DNA of 64,000 bases from Clostridium sp. (GCA_012798835.1 JAAZML010000113.1:1-64000); one strand, 5' to 3'; counted from the stretch's first letter, positions 9,024-17,709 are shown. Program-made: numbers and translations. The notes: generated by a model not told the origin, from the letters alone.

Positions 9024-10295
9024 ATGTTAAAAAGAATCACAGTTCAATTACAATGCTTGGGAATAACTTTTTTACTCATGTTTTCCTTATGGGTAGGGGT
9101 AAGTTTTGCTGTTGGGGAGCAACCACAATTTGATGCCCTATCTGTGATCTTGATTGAATCACAAAGGGGTCAGGTGCTTTATGAGAAGAATCCAGGGGAA
9201 AGGCTCCATATTTCTAGTGCAAATAAAATAATGACTGGTTTGATAGCGCTTGAGAAAATGGGGAACCAGCTTGATTCAAAGGTTACCATCAGTAAAAATG
9301 CAGTTCTGGTCGACGGGGCAAACTTAAATTTAGAGGTCGGCGGGAAATATCCATTAGGGGATCTTGTATACTCGGTTTTGCTAGATTCAGCCAATGATAG
9401 TGCCAATGCTTTGGCCGAATATATAGGCGGAGACGAAGAAACCTTTGTCGAAATTATGAATAAAAGGGCGAAGGAATTGCAAATGAATGACACCCACTTT
9501 ACTAATCCTACAGGATTATATGATCAATCGCAGTATACAACGGCGAATGATATTGCTATTTTAGTGAGACATGCTATTTTAAAGTCGACCGAGTTTGACA
9601 GGATATTTTCTGCGAAGGCTTACCCATGGACCGATAAGAATGGATCCAGGATTTTGATCAATAGCAACGAACTTTTCTGGGTTTATGACGGGATTGATGG
9701 CGGCAGGGTGGGATATAATGATCCAGAACGCCAAACAGTTATCACAACCGCCACGAGAAATGGGCAAAGGCTAATAAGTATTGTGCTGGATTCTCCCGAA
9801 TCCAGCATGTACAATGATTCAATAAAGCTTTTAGATTATGGTTTTGAAAACTTTAGAACCGGTATTTTGGTATCTAATGGAGAACTTTTAAAAAAAATTC
9901 GTATAGGAGAAGATTCGCTTGCCCTTGTAGCATTAGCGGATTACTATTATACCTATCCTGTGGGTAGGGATTATATATCCGAGTTTGATATTATTGTGGG
10001 AGAGGATCTAAAACCGCCGATAGGCAAGGATGAGGTTTTAGGGGTTGCCAAGTACACTTTAGATGACGGTACAGTTATTGAGGTAAATCTCTATACTGAT
10101 TCAGAGATATACTCTACTATGAGTTGGTTTTCAACAGCAGTAGAAAAACTCAACGAATTTAGGGAAATAGTTATATTGCTTTTAATACTTATTTTTATAG
10201 AATTGCTTCTTTTCTCTATCTATATTGCAAAATTTATAAAGAAAAAGTTTTTCAAGTCTCTTGGGAATTTTAAAAAACAAGATGGCAGCAATTAA
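9024..10295 (+). CDS. D-alanyl-D-alanine carboxypeptidase-like protein (S11 family) with altered KTG motif
   Basis: This 423-residue protein has a signal peptide, an S11 peptidase domain and a C-terminal hydrophobic anchor (residues ~385-410), as in PBP5/DacF proteins. SxxK is SANK (residue ~64) and SxN is in DSANDSAN (~120). Where the family has KTG, this protein has GRVGYN (~227), whereas the dacF paralogue later in the window has LKTGFT. The protein may therefore be weakly active, have altered specificity, or be a non-catalytic binder. ATG 9024 gives a normal signal peptide; ATG 8985 is an alternative. Followed by its own terminator. Confidence 0.8.
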   Translation: MLKRITVQLQCLGITFLLMFSLWVGVSFAVGEQPQFDALSVILIESQRGQVLYEKNPGERLHISSANKIMTGLIALEKMGNQLDSKVTISKNAVLVDGANLNLEVGGKYPLGDLVYSVLLDSANDSANALAEYIGGDEETFVEIMNKRAKELQMNDTHFTNPTGLYDQSQYTTANDIAILVRHAILKSTEFDRIFSAKAYPWTDKNGSRILINSNELFWVYDGIDGGRVGYNDPERQTVITTATRNGQRLISIVLDSPESSMYNDSIKLLDYGFENFRTGILVSNGELLKKIRIGEDSLALVALADYYYTYPVGRDYISEFDIIVGEDLKPPIGKDEVLGVAKYTLDDGTVIEVNLYTDSEIYSTMSWFSTAVEKLNEFREIVILLLILIFIELLLFSIYIAKFIKKKFFKSLGNFKKQDGSN

Positions 10296-10371
10296 AACAA
10301 ATTAGCAAAGCCGCGTTGTATGCAGGAATAGCCCGCATAGAAAATGTAATATGCTATGCTCTATAAAGAAT

Positions 10372-10420
10372 AAACCCATAACATATTTAAACAAAAATGC
10401 TTATGGGTTTAGTATCTTTT
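10372..10420 (+). terminator. terminator after the carboxypeptidase-like gene
   Basis: A 10-bp stem, aaacccataa/ttatgggttt, with a 19-base loop is followed by a short T-rich stretch. Confidence 0.55.
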
Positions 10421-10443
10421 TGGAAATTTAAACAGAAACCATG

Positions 10444-10472
10444 TTGACGTATAAACTCAAATCTGTTATAAT
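10444..10472 (+). promoter_or_regulatory. strong sigma-A-type promoter without an obvious gene
   Basis: TTGACG, exactly 17 bases, TATAAT. Nothing clearly coding starts downstream; the nearest candidate is the eroded reading frame at 10605-10787. Confidence 0.55.
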
Positions 10473-10604
10473 TGCATATAGTTTAAGGGAATTTATGGGG
10501 TATTCAATTAATGCATAAAACTGGCCTCTGTACAAACTTACAAAGGCTGATTTTATTATGCATGACTCATTTAGCGCAGCAATATTGAATTATTTTATTA
10601 ATAA

Positions 10605-10787
10605 TGCCTGCGGTTTTCTAAAATAGGGGATTGGACAGAATGTCTTATTCCGTTATTCAAGCAAAAACCACCAGATCCAAAGCTTGCCACAGGAGATATT
10701 GGGATGTTTTATTTTCTCCATCCGCAGGGGATTTGGCATGGGATACAAAAAGAATACAAGCCTAAAATAATTTTCACCAAGGATTGA
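10605..10787 (+). pseudogene. possible gene remnant (C-terminal fragment), unidentified
   Basis: An open frame of 60 codons with no suitable start reads like real protein (LIPLFKQKPPDPKLATGDIG, then MFYFLHPQGIWHGIQKEYK) and ends at a normal stop. It follows a stop-rich region and lies downstream of the orphan promoter at 10444. I do not recognise the family. It is best viewed as the tail of a degraded gene. Confidence 0.35.
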
Positions 10788-10883
10788 TTATGTGGATTTT
10801 AAAGGATGAAATATGCGGTAGAGGCCAAAGGATAGTATACCTGAGAATGGGGAAGTATTATAGATTTTGATGGCTTAAGGTTT

Positions 10884-10913
10884 CTGTCAACTATTATTAG
10901 TTTTGCATATAAT
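10884..10913 (+). promoter_or_regulatory. probable promoter of the c-di-AMP riboswitch transcript
   Basis: CTGTCA, 18 bases, TATAAT, about 90 bases ahead of the riboswitch core. The -10 is perfect and the -35 matches 4 of 6. Confidence 0.45.
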
Positions 10914-10999
10914 ATATTAGTTTTAAGGGATGTAACTATGTAAAAGGAGGTAATCCGGTGTTCTAAGGTTGGGGTAGAATACACTGCAAATGAAAAGTT

Positions 11000-11145
11000 A
11001 TAGCGTTACCTAGCATAAAGCGCTTAATCCATTGAACGGGGGAACCAATGTTTAGGGGTGAATCTTAGCTATTTCGCTAAGTAGGGTCAGTCTCTTTCGA
11101 TCCAAATCCGTCAGCTAACTCCGTAAGCGTTGATAGAGAAGTGTG
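11000..11145 (+). ncRNA. c-di-AMP riboswitch (ydaO/yuaA motif)
   Basis: The conserved blocks appear in the right order: cgcttaatcc, acgggggaaccaatg, aggggtgaatc, a variable hairpin (cttagc-tatttc-gctaag), gtagggt, and finally ccgtcagctaactccgtaag. These are diagnostic of the ydaO/yuaA class, which binds cyclic di-AMP and usually shuts off expression when c-di-AMP is high. A terminator hairpin lies about 40 bases further on, as expected for transcriptional control. The downstream genes are dapB, ablA and ablB. Exact P1 boundaries are approximate. Confidence 0.9.
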
Positions 11146-11180
11146 GGTGCATATTAGCATATTAATGTATGTATAAGCAT

Positions 11181-11209
11181 AGACCGCAGATACTTCCCTG
11201 CGGTTTTTA
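11181..11209 (+). terminator. riboswitch expression-platform terminator
   Basis: The stem accgcag/ctgcggt is followed directly by TTTTT, between the c-di-AMP aptamer and dapB. It is presumably formed in the ligand-bound state. Confidence 0.7.
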
Positions 11210-11400
11210 CTATTTAAAAAACCACGCACATGGGGGTAAACCTGTAGGGAGTACAATTCTTACCGGTGATAACCGAAAACAACTAACATAGGCATAAGGC
11301 ACAGCGGCGGGAAGGTGAAAAGAAGCTACTGATCATAGGCGGATGGTGTGGACAAAAGGGGGATTTTCTACAAATAAATAAGTTGAATGGGGGATTTGAA

Positions 11401-12276
11401 TTGATAAAGATATGTTTAGTCGGAATCGGTAAAACGGGAAGGGAAATTGCAAGGATCATTTTGGAACAAAAGAACATGAAATTGGTTTCGGTTATATGTA
11501 GCCCCAACAGCGAAAAACTAGGTAAGCCACTGGATGAGGTTATAGGATCTAACAATTCAGGGATAATTATCGAAAACCAGGATAATTTAAGGCAGGTTAT
11601 CTTTAAAAACAAGCCTGATGTGGTAATAGATTTTTCAAGTCCCGAGGCGACAATAAGGAATGCCAAAGTTTTTTCTAAAATGAGGGTTAATATTGTAGTG
11701 GGGACAACGGGTTTTTCGGACTTCGCCCTAAAAAGACTGTTTGTGCTAACTAGAATGTACCACAATGCAATTTGTTATGCGCCCAATATAACCTTAGGGG
11801 TCAACGTACTTATGCTCCTTACAAATATCGCCGCTGGCATACTTGACAATTACGATTTTCAGATTACCGAGGTACATCACAGACATAAAAAAGATGCTCC
11901 TTCAGGAACAGCTATAAAAATTGCGCAGGAAGTTAAAAGGGGTCTTAGTTCCGTAGGGGACATGAATGGTGAAGCAAAGGTGCCAATTAGCTCCCACAGA
12001 ATTGGTGGTGTAGTTGGAAAGCACGAAGTTATAATCGCAGGAAACTACGATAAAATTGAAATTAGCCATGAATGTTTTTCTAGAAAGGCTTTTGCTATTG
12101 GGGCAGTTAAGGCTGCTAAGTTTATACACGGAAAGGTTGGGTATTTTGAAATGAGTGATGTCCTGAATTTTGGGAAGGTACTTGAAAGTTATCTTGAAAA
12201 AGAATATAACATAAAAAAAGGGAAGTGTAAAAAATGCAGAACAAATGCTACCGATTCACCTGTAAATGCGATTTGA
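11401..12276 (+). CDS. dapB: 4-hydroxy-tetrahydrodipicolinate reductase
   Basis: It reduces the dipicolinate precursor in the diaminopimelate/lysine pathway. The nucleotide-binding motif is VGIGKTGREIA, GTTGFS lies at the expected place, and the family signature HHRHKKDAPSGTA is intact. The protein has 291 residues, about 20 longer than usual, with a Lys/Cys-rich C-terminal tail. The start is TTG 11401 behind ggggg, giving MIKICLVGIGKTG; the ORF track's TTG 11383 lies before that site. As the first gene after a c-di-AMP riboswitch and directly before ablA-ablB, it probably boosts lysine supply for acetyl-beta-lysine synthesis. Confidence 0.93.
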   Translation: MIKICLVGIGKTGREIARIILEQKNMKLVSVICSPNSEKLGKPLDEVIGSNNSGIIIENQDNLRQVIFKNKPDVVIDFSSPEATIRNAKVFSKMRVNIVVGTTGFSDFALKRLFVLTRMYHNAICYAPNITLGVNVLMLLTNIAAGILDNYDFQITEVHHRHKKDAPSGTAIKIAQEVKRGLSSVGDMNGEAKVPISSHRIGGVVGKHEVIIAGNYDKIEISHECFSRKAFAIGAVKAAKFIHGKVGYFEMSDVLNFGKVLESYLEKEYNIKKGKCKKCRTNATDSPVNAI

Positions 12277-12428
12277 CCTAAAAAGCAGGAAGAATCAATG
12301 CCGCAAACTTTTTTATTTTAAGCATGGATGTTGCTATCATTATGGAATAAGAAGAGTTTGTTTTGTCAAAACAATTACGGATATTATTTAAACTATTATT
12401 GTGCTTAAAAAAAGAGGAGGCAGTACAA

Positions 12429-13706
12429 ATGGAAACGAATTACAAGAAAATAGCTATTTGGGGGGATGTTAAAAAGGAAGATTGGAATAATTGGAAATGG
12501 CAATTATCTAATAGAATCACTACTGTTGAAGAACTGGAGCAAATCATAAACCTTACCGATGAAGAAAGGCAGGGAATCAAAAGATGCCTTAAAACCCTAA
12601 GGATGGGTATAACTCCTTATTATGCTTCCCTTATGGATTCGAATGATTCATCATGCCCTATAAGGCGGCAGGGAATACCCACTATATCAGAGACACTTAT
12701 TTCCCACTCGGACATGAATGATCCTTTGCATGAGGAAAGAGATTCCCCCGTTCCAGGGCTTACACATAGATACCCGGACAGGGTTTTACTTCTTATAACG
12801 GATCAATGCTCAATGTATTGTAGACACTGTACAAGAAGGAGATTTGCGGGTCACGAAGATAAAAACATGTCCCTTAAAAATGTAAACAGAGCAATAGAAT
12901 ATATAAAAAACAATTTGGAAATTAGAGATGTATTAATTTCGGGGGGAGATGCGCTTTGTGTATCGGATAATTTTTTAGAACATATATTAAAAAGCATTCG
13001 AGCCATAAAGCATGTAGAGGTAATTAGAATCGGATCTAGGACACCCGTAGTTATGCCCCAAAGGATAACCCCCGAGTTGTGTAAGATGCTAAAAAAGTAC
13101 CATCCAGTGTGGCTGAATACGCATTCTAACCACCCGAAGGAGGTTACACGGGAAGCGAAAAATGCATGCAGAATGTTGGCGGATGCGGGAGTTCCTCTGG
13201 GGAATCAGTCAGTTTTGCTAAGGGGAATAAATGATTGCCCTTATATAATGAAAAACCTTGTTCACAAACTTGTAAAAAATCGGATTAGGCCCTACTATCT
13301 TTATCAATGTGATTTGTCCGAAGGAATTGAGCATTTTAGGACGCCTGTATCGGCAGGGGTAGAAATAATTGAAATGCTTAGGGGCCATACCTCGGGCTTT
13401 GCAGTACCGACCTTTGTTGTGGACGCCCCAGGGGGAGGAGGGAAAATACCCATAAATCCCCAATATATTGTATCCCAATCACCGGAGAAGCTGATACTCC
13501 GAAACTTTGAAGGTGTGATATGCTCCTATTCAGAACCCGAAGATAAGACGCATGAGTGTAAAAATTGTGGTATTTGCAAAAAATACAAGAAGAACGATTC
13601 AAGGGGAATAGGACAGTTATATGAAGAGGATAGAATAAGCCTCATACCAAGAAGTAATGTCAGAATGAATAAAAGGGAGAGCATAAGTAAACATGCAAAT
13701 GTGTAA
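12429..13706 (+). CDS. ablA: lysine 2,3-aminomutase
   Basis: This radical SAM, PLP-dependent enzyme converts L-lysine to beta-lysine. The 425 residues include the cluster motif CSMYCRHC (residues ~126-133), followed by TRRRFAG, as in known aminomutases, and the PLP region VDAPGGGGKIP. The C-terminal Cys cluster (HECKNCGICKKYKK) resembles the zinc-site tail of KamA/AblA. ATG 12429 follows gaggagg; the track's upstream TTG has no good site. It overlaps ablB by 14 bases, so the two are translationally coupled. This pairing marks N-epsilon-acetyl-beta-lysine synthesis rather than lysine fermentation. Confidence 0.93.
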   Translation: METNYKKIAIWGDVKKEDWNNWKWQLSNRITTVEELEQIINLTDEERQGIKRCLKTLRMGITPYYASLMDSNDSSCPIRRQGIPTISETLISHSDMNDPLHEERDSPVPGLTHRYPDRVLLLITDQCSMYCRHCTRRRFAGHEDKNMSLKNVNRAIEYIKNNLEIRDVLISGGDALCVSDNFLEHILKSIRAIKHVEVIRIGSRTPVVMPQRITPELCKMLKKYHPVWLNTHSNHPKEVTREAKNACRMLADAGVPLGNQSVLLRGINDCPYIMKNLVHKLVKNRIRPYYLYQCDLSEGIEHFRTPVSAGVEIIEMLRGHTSGFAVPTFVVDAPGGGGKIPINPQYIVSQSPEKLILRNFEGVICSYSEPEDKTHECKNCGICKKYKKNDSRGIGQLYEEDRISLIPRSNVRMNKRESISKHANV

Positions 13707-14598
13707 TGAAGTTATCGAATTCGAAGGAATAGAAAGTTACATTGATTATACAAATTTAAGATTAAAAATTTTAAATTATGAAATATTATCAAAAGAGCTA
13801 CTTTTAAAGGTCCTAGTCTTAGCACGGGATAAGGGGTTGGGAAAAGTACTGTGCAATTGTAGAGTTAGGGATCTTGTCTTTTTTAGAAAGATGGGTTTTG
13901 TAGTCGAAGGGTTAATAAGTGGTTTCTTTAGGGGAAGGGATGCATACTGTGTATCCTTTTTCCTAAATAAAGATAGGGTCCATTCAAAAAGAGAAGAGGA
14001 AGAGGAAGAGATACTAAAGATGTGTTTTGATGAAAAAAGGATCTCAAAACCTCGAAAAATAGATGAACAGTACAAAATAAGGGATTGTGTTGAAGATGAT
14101 ATTCCACAAATGATAAAGTTATTTAAAAAAGTTTTTAAAACGTATCCCGCACCCGTGTTTGAGGAAGAATATCTTAGGGAAATGATTAATGAAAAAATTT
14201 TATTCAAGGGTGTATTTAGCACTAATGGTCTCATAAGCATTGCTTCGGCGGATCTAGACAGTAAAAACTTAAATGCCGAAATAACCGATTGTGCTACCTA
14301 TCCAAAGTACAGAGGGCGGGGGCTATTGTCCAATCTTATAAATGAGCTTGAAGAGGATCTAAAAGCCAGGGGATACTATATTCTATATAGCCTTAGCAGA
14401 GCAATAAATGCAGGGATAAATATCTCTTTAAGAAAGCAGGGATACTATTATGGTGGGAGACTTATAAATAACTGTAATATCTGCGGTGGATTTGAAGATA
14501 TGAACATCTGGATAAAAAACTTAAAGCCTAATGTTTTATCTAAACCAGATAAAAGAAAAAACACTACTGTGCAACAGGGGAGATTCGTTCCACATTAG
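13693..14598 (+). CDS. ablB: beta-lysine N-acetyltransferase (GNAT)
   Basis: The acetylating enzyme of the ablAB pathway transfers acetyl from acetyl-CoA to the epsilon amino group of beta-lysine to give the compatible solute N-epsilon-acetyl-beta-lysine. The 301 residues have an N-terminal half typical of AblB (GLGKVLCNCRVRD, then FRKMGFVVEGLISGFF) and a C-terminal GNAT domain with the acetyl-CoA loop YRGRGLLSNLI. It overlaps the ablA end by 14 bases. Its stop lies inside the terminator hairpin. Known in methanogens and some halotolerant bacteria. Confidence 0.9.
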   Translation: MQMCNEVIEFEGIESYIDYTNLRLKILNYEILSKELLLKVLVLARDKGLGKVLCNCRVRDLVFFRKMGFVVEGLISGFFRGRDAYCVSFFLNKDRVHSKREEEEEEILKMCFDEKRISKPRKIDEQYKIRDCVEDDIPQMIKLFKKVFKTYPAPVFEEEYLREMINEKILFKGVFSTNGLISIASADLDSKNLNAEITDCATYPKYRGRGLLSNLINELEEDLKARGYYILYSLSRAINAGINISLRKQGYYYGGRLINNCNICGGFEDMNIWIKNLKPNVLSKPDKRKNTTVQQGRFVPH

Positions 14599-14606
14599 TG
14601 TTTTGT
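14558..14606 (+). terminator. terminator overlapping the ablB stop
   Basis: The 9-bp stem aaaacacta/tagtgtttt closes the dapB-ablA-ablB unit. The hairpin straddles the ablB stop codon; the T run forms the right arm. Confidence 0.5.
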
Positions 14607-14702
14607 TCGAGATATGAATAAAGTTATAAAAAAGAGACGATATATTCTATAGTTATATCTATTCTATATAGCAGGCTAAAATCCTTCTTTTCAGGAGGTA
14701 AA

Positions 14703-14726
14703 ATGTGCAGTAGCAAAAAAATTTAG
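14703..14726 (+). promoter_or_regulatory. possible leader peptide MCSSKKI upstream of cysK
   Basis: A strong caggaggt precedes an ATG that opens a seven-codon frame with Cys and two Ser codons near its start, then stops. It lies about 100 bases ahead of cysteine synthase. This could be a translational attenuator sensing cysteine (or serine) supply. It may also be chance; the spacing from the ribosome site to ATG is short (4 bases). Confidence 0.35.
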
Positions 14727-14823
14727 CGGTATGGTAATCATAGTAAAGTAGTGGGATTTGATATATAATATAGCCTAGGAACATTTGTAGTATTTATTGA
14801 CTAATATTAATGGAGGCGATAAC

Positions 14824-15753
14824 ATGGGTAAAATTGCAAGAAATTTGATGGAGCTAATAGGTAATACGCCCCTTCTGGAGCTCGGCAATTATAATAGGAT
14901 ACAGGGGTTAGGGGCTAGGCTTATTGCAAAGCTTGAGTATTTTAACCCAGGTGGGAGCGTTAAAGATAGGATTGGTTATGCAATGATAAGGGATGCGCAA
15001 GACAGGGGGCTTATTGACAAAGAAACCGTTATAATTGAACCTACCAGTGGTAATACTGGAATTGCATTGGCCATGGTAGCTGCTGCAAGTGGGTACCGCC
15101 TAATCCTTACGATGCCTGATACCATGAGCAGCGAAAGGATTGCCCTTTTAAAAGCGCTAGGCGCAGAGCTTGTGCTGACACCAGGGGTTGAAGGAATGAA
15201 GGGTTCTATAAAAAAAGCCGAGCAGTTGGCATCTGAAATTTCTAATTCGTTTATTCCCCAGCAGTTTAAAAATAGATCCAACCCGCAAATACACAGAGAA
15301 ACCACGGCCCAGGAAATTTTAAGGGATACTAATGGTGGGGTTGATATATTTGTAGCTGGAATAGGTACGGGCGGTACAATAACTGGAGTCGGAGAAATAC
15401 TAAAGCAGGAGAAACCCAGCGTAAGACTTGTTGCAGTAGAACCCGAGGACTCGGCCGTATTATCCGGGGAAGGGCCTGGATCCCACAAGATACAGGGTAT
15501 AGGTGCCGGCTTTATACCAGAGATCTTAAATATGGACATAATTGATGAAATATATAAGGTGAAAAATGACGAAGCTTTTATGACGGCTAGAAATCTTGCG
15601 TCTAGTGAGGGGTTGCTTGTGGGGATTTCGTCGGGGGCAGCAACTTTTGCGGCAACTGAAATGGCGAAAAGATCCGAGAACAAGGGCAAAACCATAGTTG
15701 TGCTTTTACCGGATACGGGAGAGAGATATCTTTCTACCAAATTGTTTGGTTGA
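14824..15753 (+). CDS. cysK: cysteine synthase (O-acetylserine sulfhydrylase)
   Basis: This PLP enzyme joins O-acetylserine and sulfide to form cysteine. The 309 residues contain the PLP lysine in PGGSVKDR (residue ~45), the substrate loop [14 protein letters not shown], the phosphate-binding GTGGTITG, and SSGAA near the end. It starts at ATG 14824 after ggaggcgat. It is monocistronic, downstream of the acetyl-beta-lysine operon and preceded by a possible Cys leader peptide. No serine acetyltransferase gene is seen nearby. Confidence 0.95.
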   Translation: MGKIARNLMELIGNTPLLELGNYNRIQGLGARLIAKLEYFNPGGSVKDRIGYAMIRDAQDRGLIDKETVIIEPTSGNTGIALAMVAAASGYRLILTMPDTMSSERIALLKALGAELVLTPGVEGMKGSIKKAEQLASEISNSFIPQQFKNRSNPQIHRETTAQEILRDTNGGVDIFVAGIGTGGTITGVGEILKQEKPSVRLVAVEPEDSAVLSGEGPGSHKIQGIGAGFIPEILNMDIIDEIYKVKNDEAFMTARNLASSEGLLVGISSGAATFAATEMAKRSENKGKTIVVLLPDTGERYLSTKLFG

Positions 15754-15778
15754 AATTTTGGAGTTGCTAAATACCCAT

Positions 15779-15990
15779 ATGGAAAATGAATACGAAATAG
15801 TAGAACATGAACAAATGAAATTGTTTAGGTTTATATTGCCACAAGTTTGTTAATGCACAATTTTTTTAATTTATGGTTTGGCAGTTTGGATAATATACAT
15901 GATGTTATAGGTAGGGAAGATGAAATAATCACCGTTACCTACCCATTTAACTGTTTCCCTTTTTGGGTCAAGCTTTTAAAGCAAACTAAC
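15779..15990 (+). pseudogene. possible remnant of an AraC-type regulator
   Basis: A 24-codon frame beginning MENEYEIVEHEQMKLF resembles the opening of AraC-family effector domains. It stops early, and a shifted frame then continues with a plausible MHNFFNLW. There is no helix-turn-helix region. The fragment is short and the identification is tentative. Confidence 0.2.
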
Positions 15991-16011
15991 AAAGAATAGC
16001 CATGGATATTC

Positions 16012-16833
16012 TTATCCGTTCTGTAGAGGATTTTTTTCGACTTTCCCATCACCTAGTTTTACCAAATATACATCCCAATAATTTGAACCAAGTTGTTTTG
16101 CAAAGTTTTTATCAAATACCGCAAAGTCGAATCTGTATTTTCCTTTAATTGCACTTCCTGTATCCATAGCCACCGCATAACCCAAACCTTTTATATAAAA
16201 GATAGTTCCAAAGGGCCAATATTCTTTGTCTATAGCAATCGATATTCCCGGTACAATTGGTTCTCCAGAGTTTGTAATACCCATATCGTTTCCGCATTCT
16301 TCCTTAGAGGGCGTATAGGCGGTACCTAAAAATTTGCCTATGTATTCACCCCTATCGTTAGAACTTCTTGTAACGATGCTATCAGATTCCGTATAGTTCT
16401 GTGGTTTTATCCCTACTGCAGCCGCCATTTCTAGTGAATCTTGAAGCTTTATATTGTCATCAGCCAATTCTAAATTTACATGCTCAAGCTCTTGATATCT
16501 TTCCATTAGTTCATAAAGCTGATTTTGGATGTCTTTATTTTGAATTAAAATTTTATTATAGTTTTCCTCCAAAAGGGCATAGCTTTTTTTCAGAGAATCA
16601 TTAATTGACAAAAGGTCATTATTTTCTTCTGCAGCTGATTGAACCCTTAAAAATGTATCCTCGAAGTAACGATTTGCCCTGCTATACCAGCTATACGTTA
16701 TAAGGTTGCTTGATGCCAATACGATTAATAAAACAAATAAAAAACAAATTAATAATCCGTAGACTTTCGTCACTTTATTACTGTCCCTAGGATTTTGGGA
16801 TCTTTTTGACAACAATATCCTATCATTGGGCAT
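16012..16833 (-). CDS. 3D-domain cell-wall protein, membrane-anchored
   Basis: The 273-residue protein has one N-terminal membrane helix (residues ~27-48), a coiled-coil stretch (~55-125) and a C-terminal 3D domain. The 3D domain (GTAYTPS, PFGTIFYIKGLGYAVAMDTGSAIKGKYRFDFAV) carries the conserved aspartates for which it is named and is related to lytic transglycosylase catalytic domains (MltA/YabE/YuiC). The ATG follows gaaggaggatg. It probably acts on peptidoglycan outside the membrane; sporulation or resuscitation roles are inference. Confidence 0.8.
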   Translation of the reverse strand: MPNDRILLSKRSQNPRDSNKVTKVYGLLICFLFVLLIVLASSNLITYSWYSRANRYFEDTFLRVQSAAEENNDLLSINDSLKKSYALLEENYNKILIQNKDIQNQLYELMERYQELEHVNLELADDNIKLQDSLEMAAAVGIKPQNYTESDSIVTRSSNDRGEYIGKFLGTAYTPSKEECGNDMGITNSGEPIVPGISIAIDKEYWPFGTIFYIKGLGYAVAMDTGSAIKGKYRFDFAVFDKNFAKQLGSNYWDVYLVKLGDGKVEKNPLQNG

Positions 16834-17033
16834 AAACTCATCCTCCTTCGAATCCTAGAATTTCAATATAATTATCTTCATATTTAGAATTTTTTATACA
16901 TTGAAAGTTTTCTATGGTTCTAAAAAGATATTTTTTGCCCATTGCTATAATTACTGGATATCAAAAAGCCTCTGTAAAGAGGTCCCGTAATTGTAGGGGG
17001 GAAAACAGGGTGGGGGGTATGTTGTAAAAAATA

Positions 17034-17071
17034 AAAATCAACGGATTTTATTGTAAAAATCCGTTGATTTG
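17034..17071 (-). terminator. terminator of tRNA-Pro
   Basis: On the minus strand, aaatcaacggattt and its complement form a long stem, followed by a T-rich tail (tttttattttt). It lies immediately 3' of the tRNA. Confidence 0.8.
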
Positions 17072-17073
17072 GC

Positions 17074-17151
17074 TGGTCGGAGTGACTGGATTTGAACCAG
17101 CGACCTCTTGCACCCCAAGCAAGCACTCATACCAAACTGAGCTACACCCCG
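17074..17151 (-). tRNA. tRNA-Pro (anticodon GGG)
   Basis: The cloverleaf is complete: acceptor CGGGGTG/CACTCCG, D-arm, anticodon stem CTTGC/GCAAG with loop TTGGGGT, T-arm GGTTCAAATCC, and an encoded CCA end. The anticodon GGG reads CCC/CCU proline codons. The ORF at 16920-17126 is a shadow of this gene. Confidence 0.93.
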
Positions 17152-17709
17152 CCGACGCCTCACTATTATAGCATACTATTTCATAGCTGTAAATATGCAA
17201 AAACTTGAGTTTTTAAAGAATCGCCTATAATTCACGAAAAACGAACAAAAACAAGGGAATCCACGAGATGTTCACATAATCAGCAAGAAATAAAATACAA
17301 AAATACAGATGTTCACATAGTGGAGTGAAAAGATATTTAAGTAAAGTTATTTAAAAAACATATAAAAAATTTTAAAATTATTGATATTATATACGAACAT
17401 TTTCTAACATTTCATAATGGGAAATTATACATGCTTGAAATAGGAGCATTGGGTTCAGGAAATGATAATAAGGTAATAGAACTTTCAAAAGTGGTAGAAA
17501 AATGAATGCAGACGGGATCGGGAGGAAGGTTGTACTATCTTTTAATTCCCCTTGCCATTTAAAGGCAACCTATAAAAATAAATGATTTAATCTGAATATT
17601 TTAAAACTCTGCAAGCCATAATATGCTTAGATTGGATATTGGGATCTAAACATTAATTTACATATTTAATCAAGAGCAGAAAAACGGATATTCTTGAGAG
17701 GTGAAATGT
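17152..17709. other. intergenic ahead of the ger operon
   Basis: It contains a 24-codon ORF (17431-17505, MLEIGALGSGN...) with a weak ribosome site, a duplicated gatgttcacata (near 17268 and 17310), and the sigma-G promoter at 17593. No convincing gene. Confidence 0.5.
17593..17623 (+). promoter_or_regulatory. sigma-G promoter of the germination operon
   Basis: TGAATA, 18 bases, CATAATA: a full match to the forespore sigma-G consensus, about 85 bases ahead of gerA. Germinant receptor operons are known sigma-G targets. Confidence 0.75.

Larger units (their letters stand above)
10296..11400. other. 1.1-kb region without an intact gene
   Basis: It holds, in order, a terminator, an orphan sigma-A promoter, a protein-like remnant, a second promoter, the c-di-AMP riboswitch and its terminator, then ~190 bases of leader before dapB. 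I see no intact ORF in that last stretch. Confidence 0.7.

Noticed and set aside
14976-15740. 254-aa minus-strand ORF opposite cysK
   Set aside because: Lies wholly antisense to an intact cysK, has no ribosome site and no recognisable motif.
16920-17126. 68-aa minus-strand ORF
   Set aside because: It reads through the tRNA-Pro gene and its terminator; a typical tRNA shadow.
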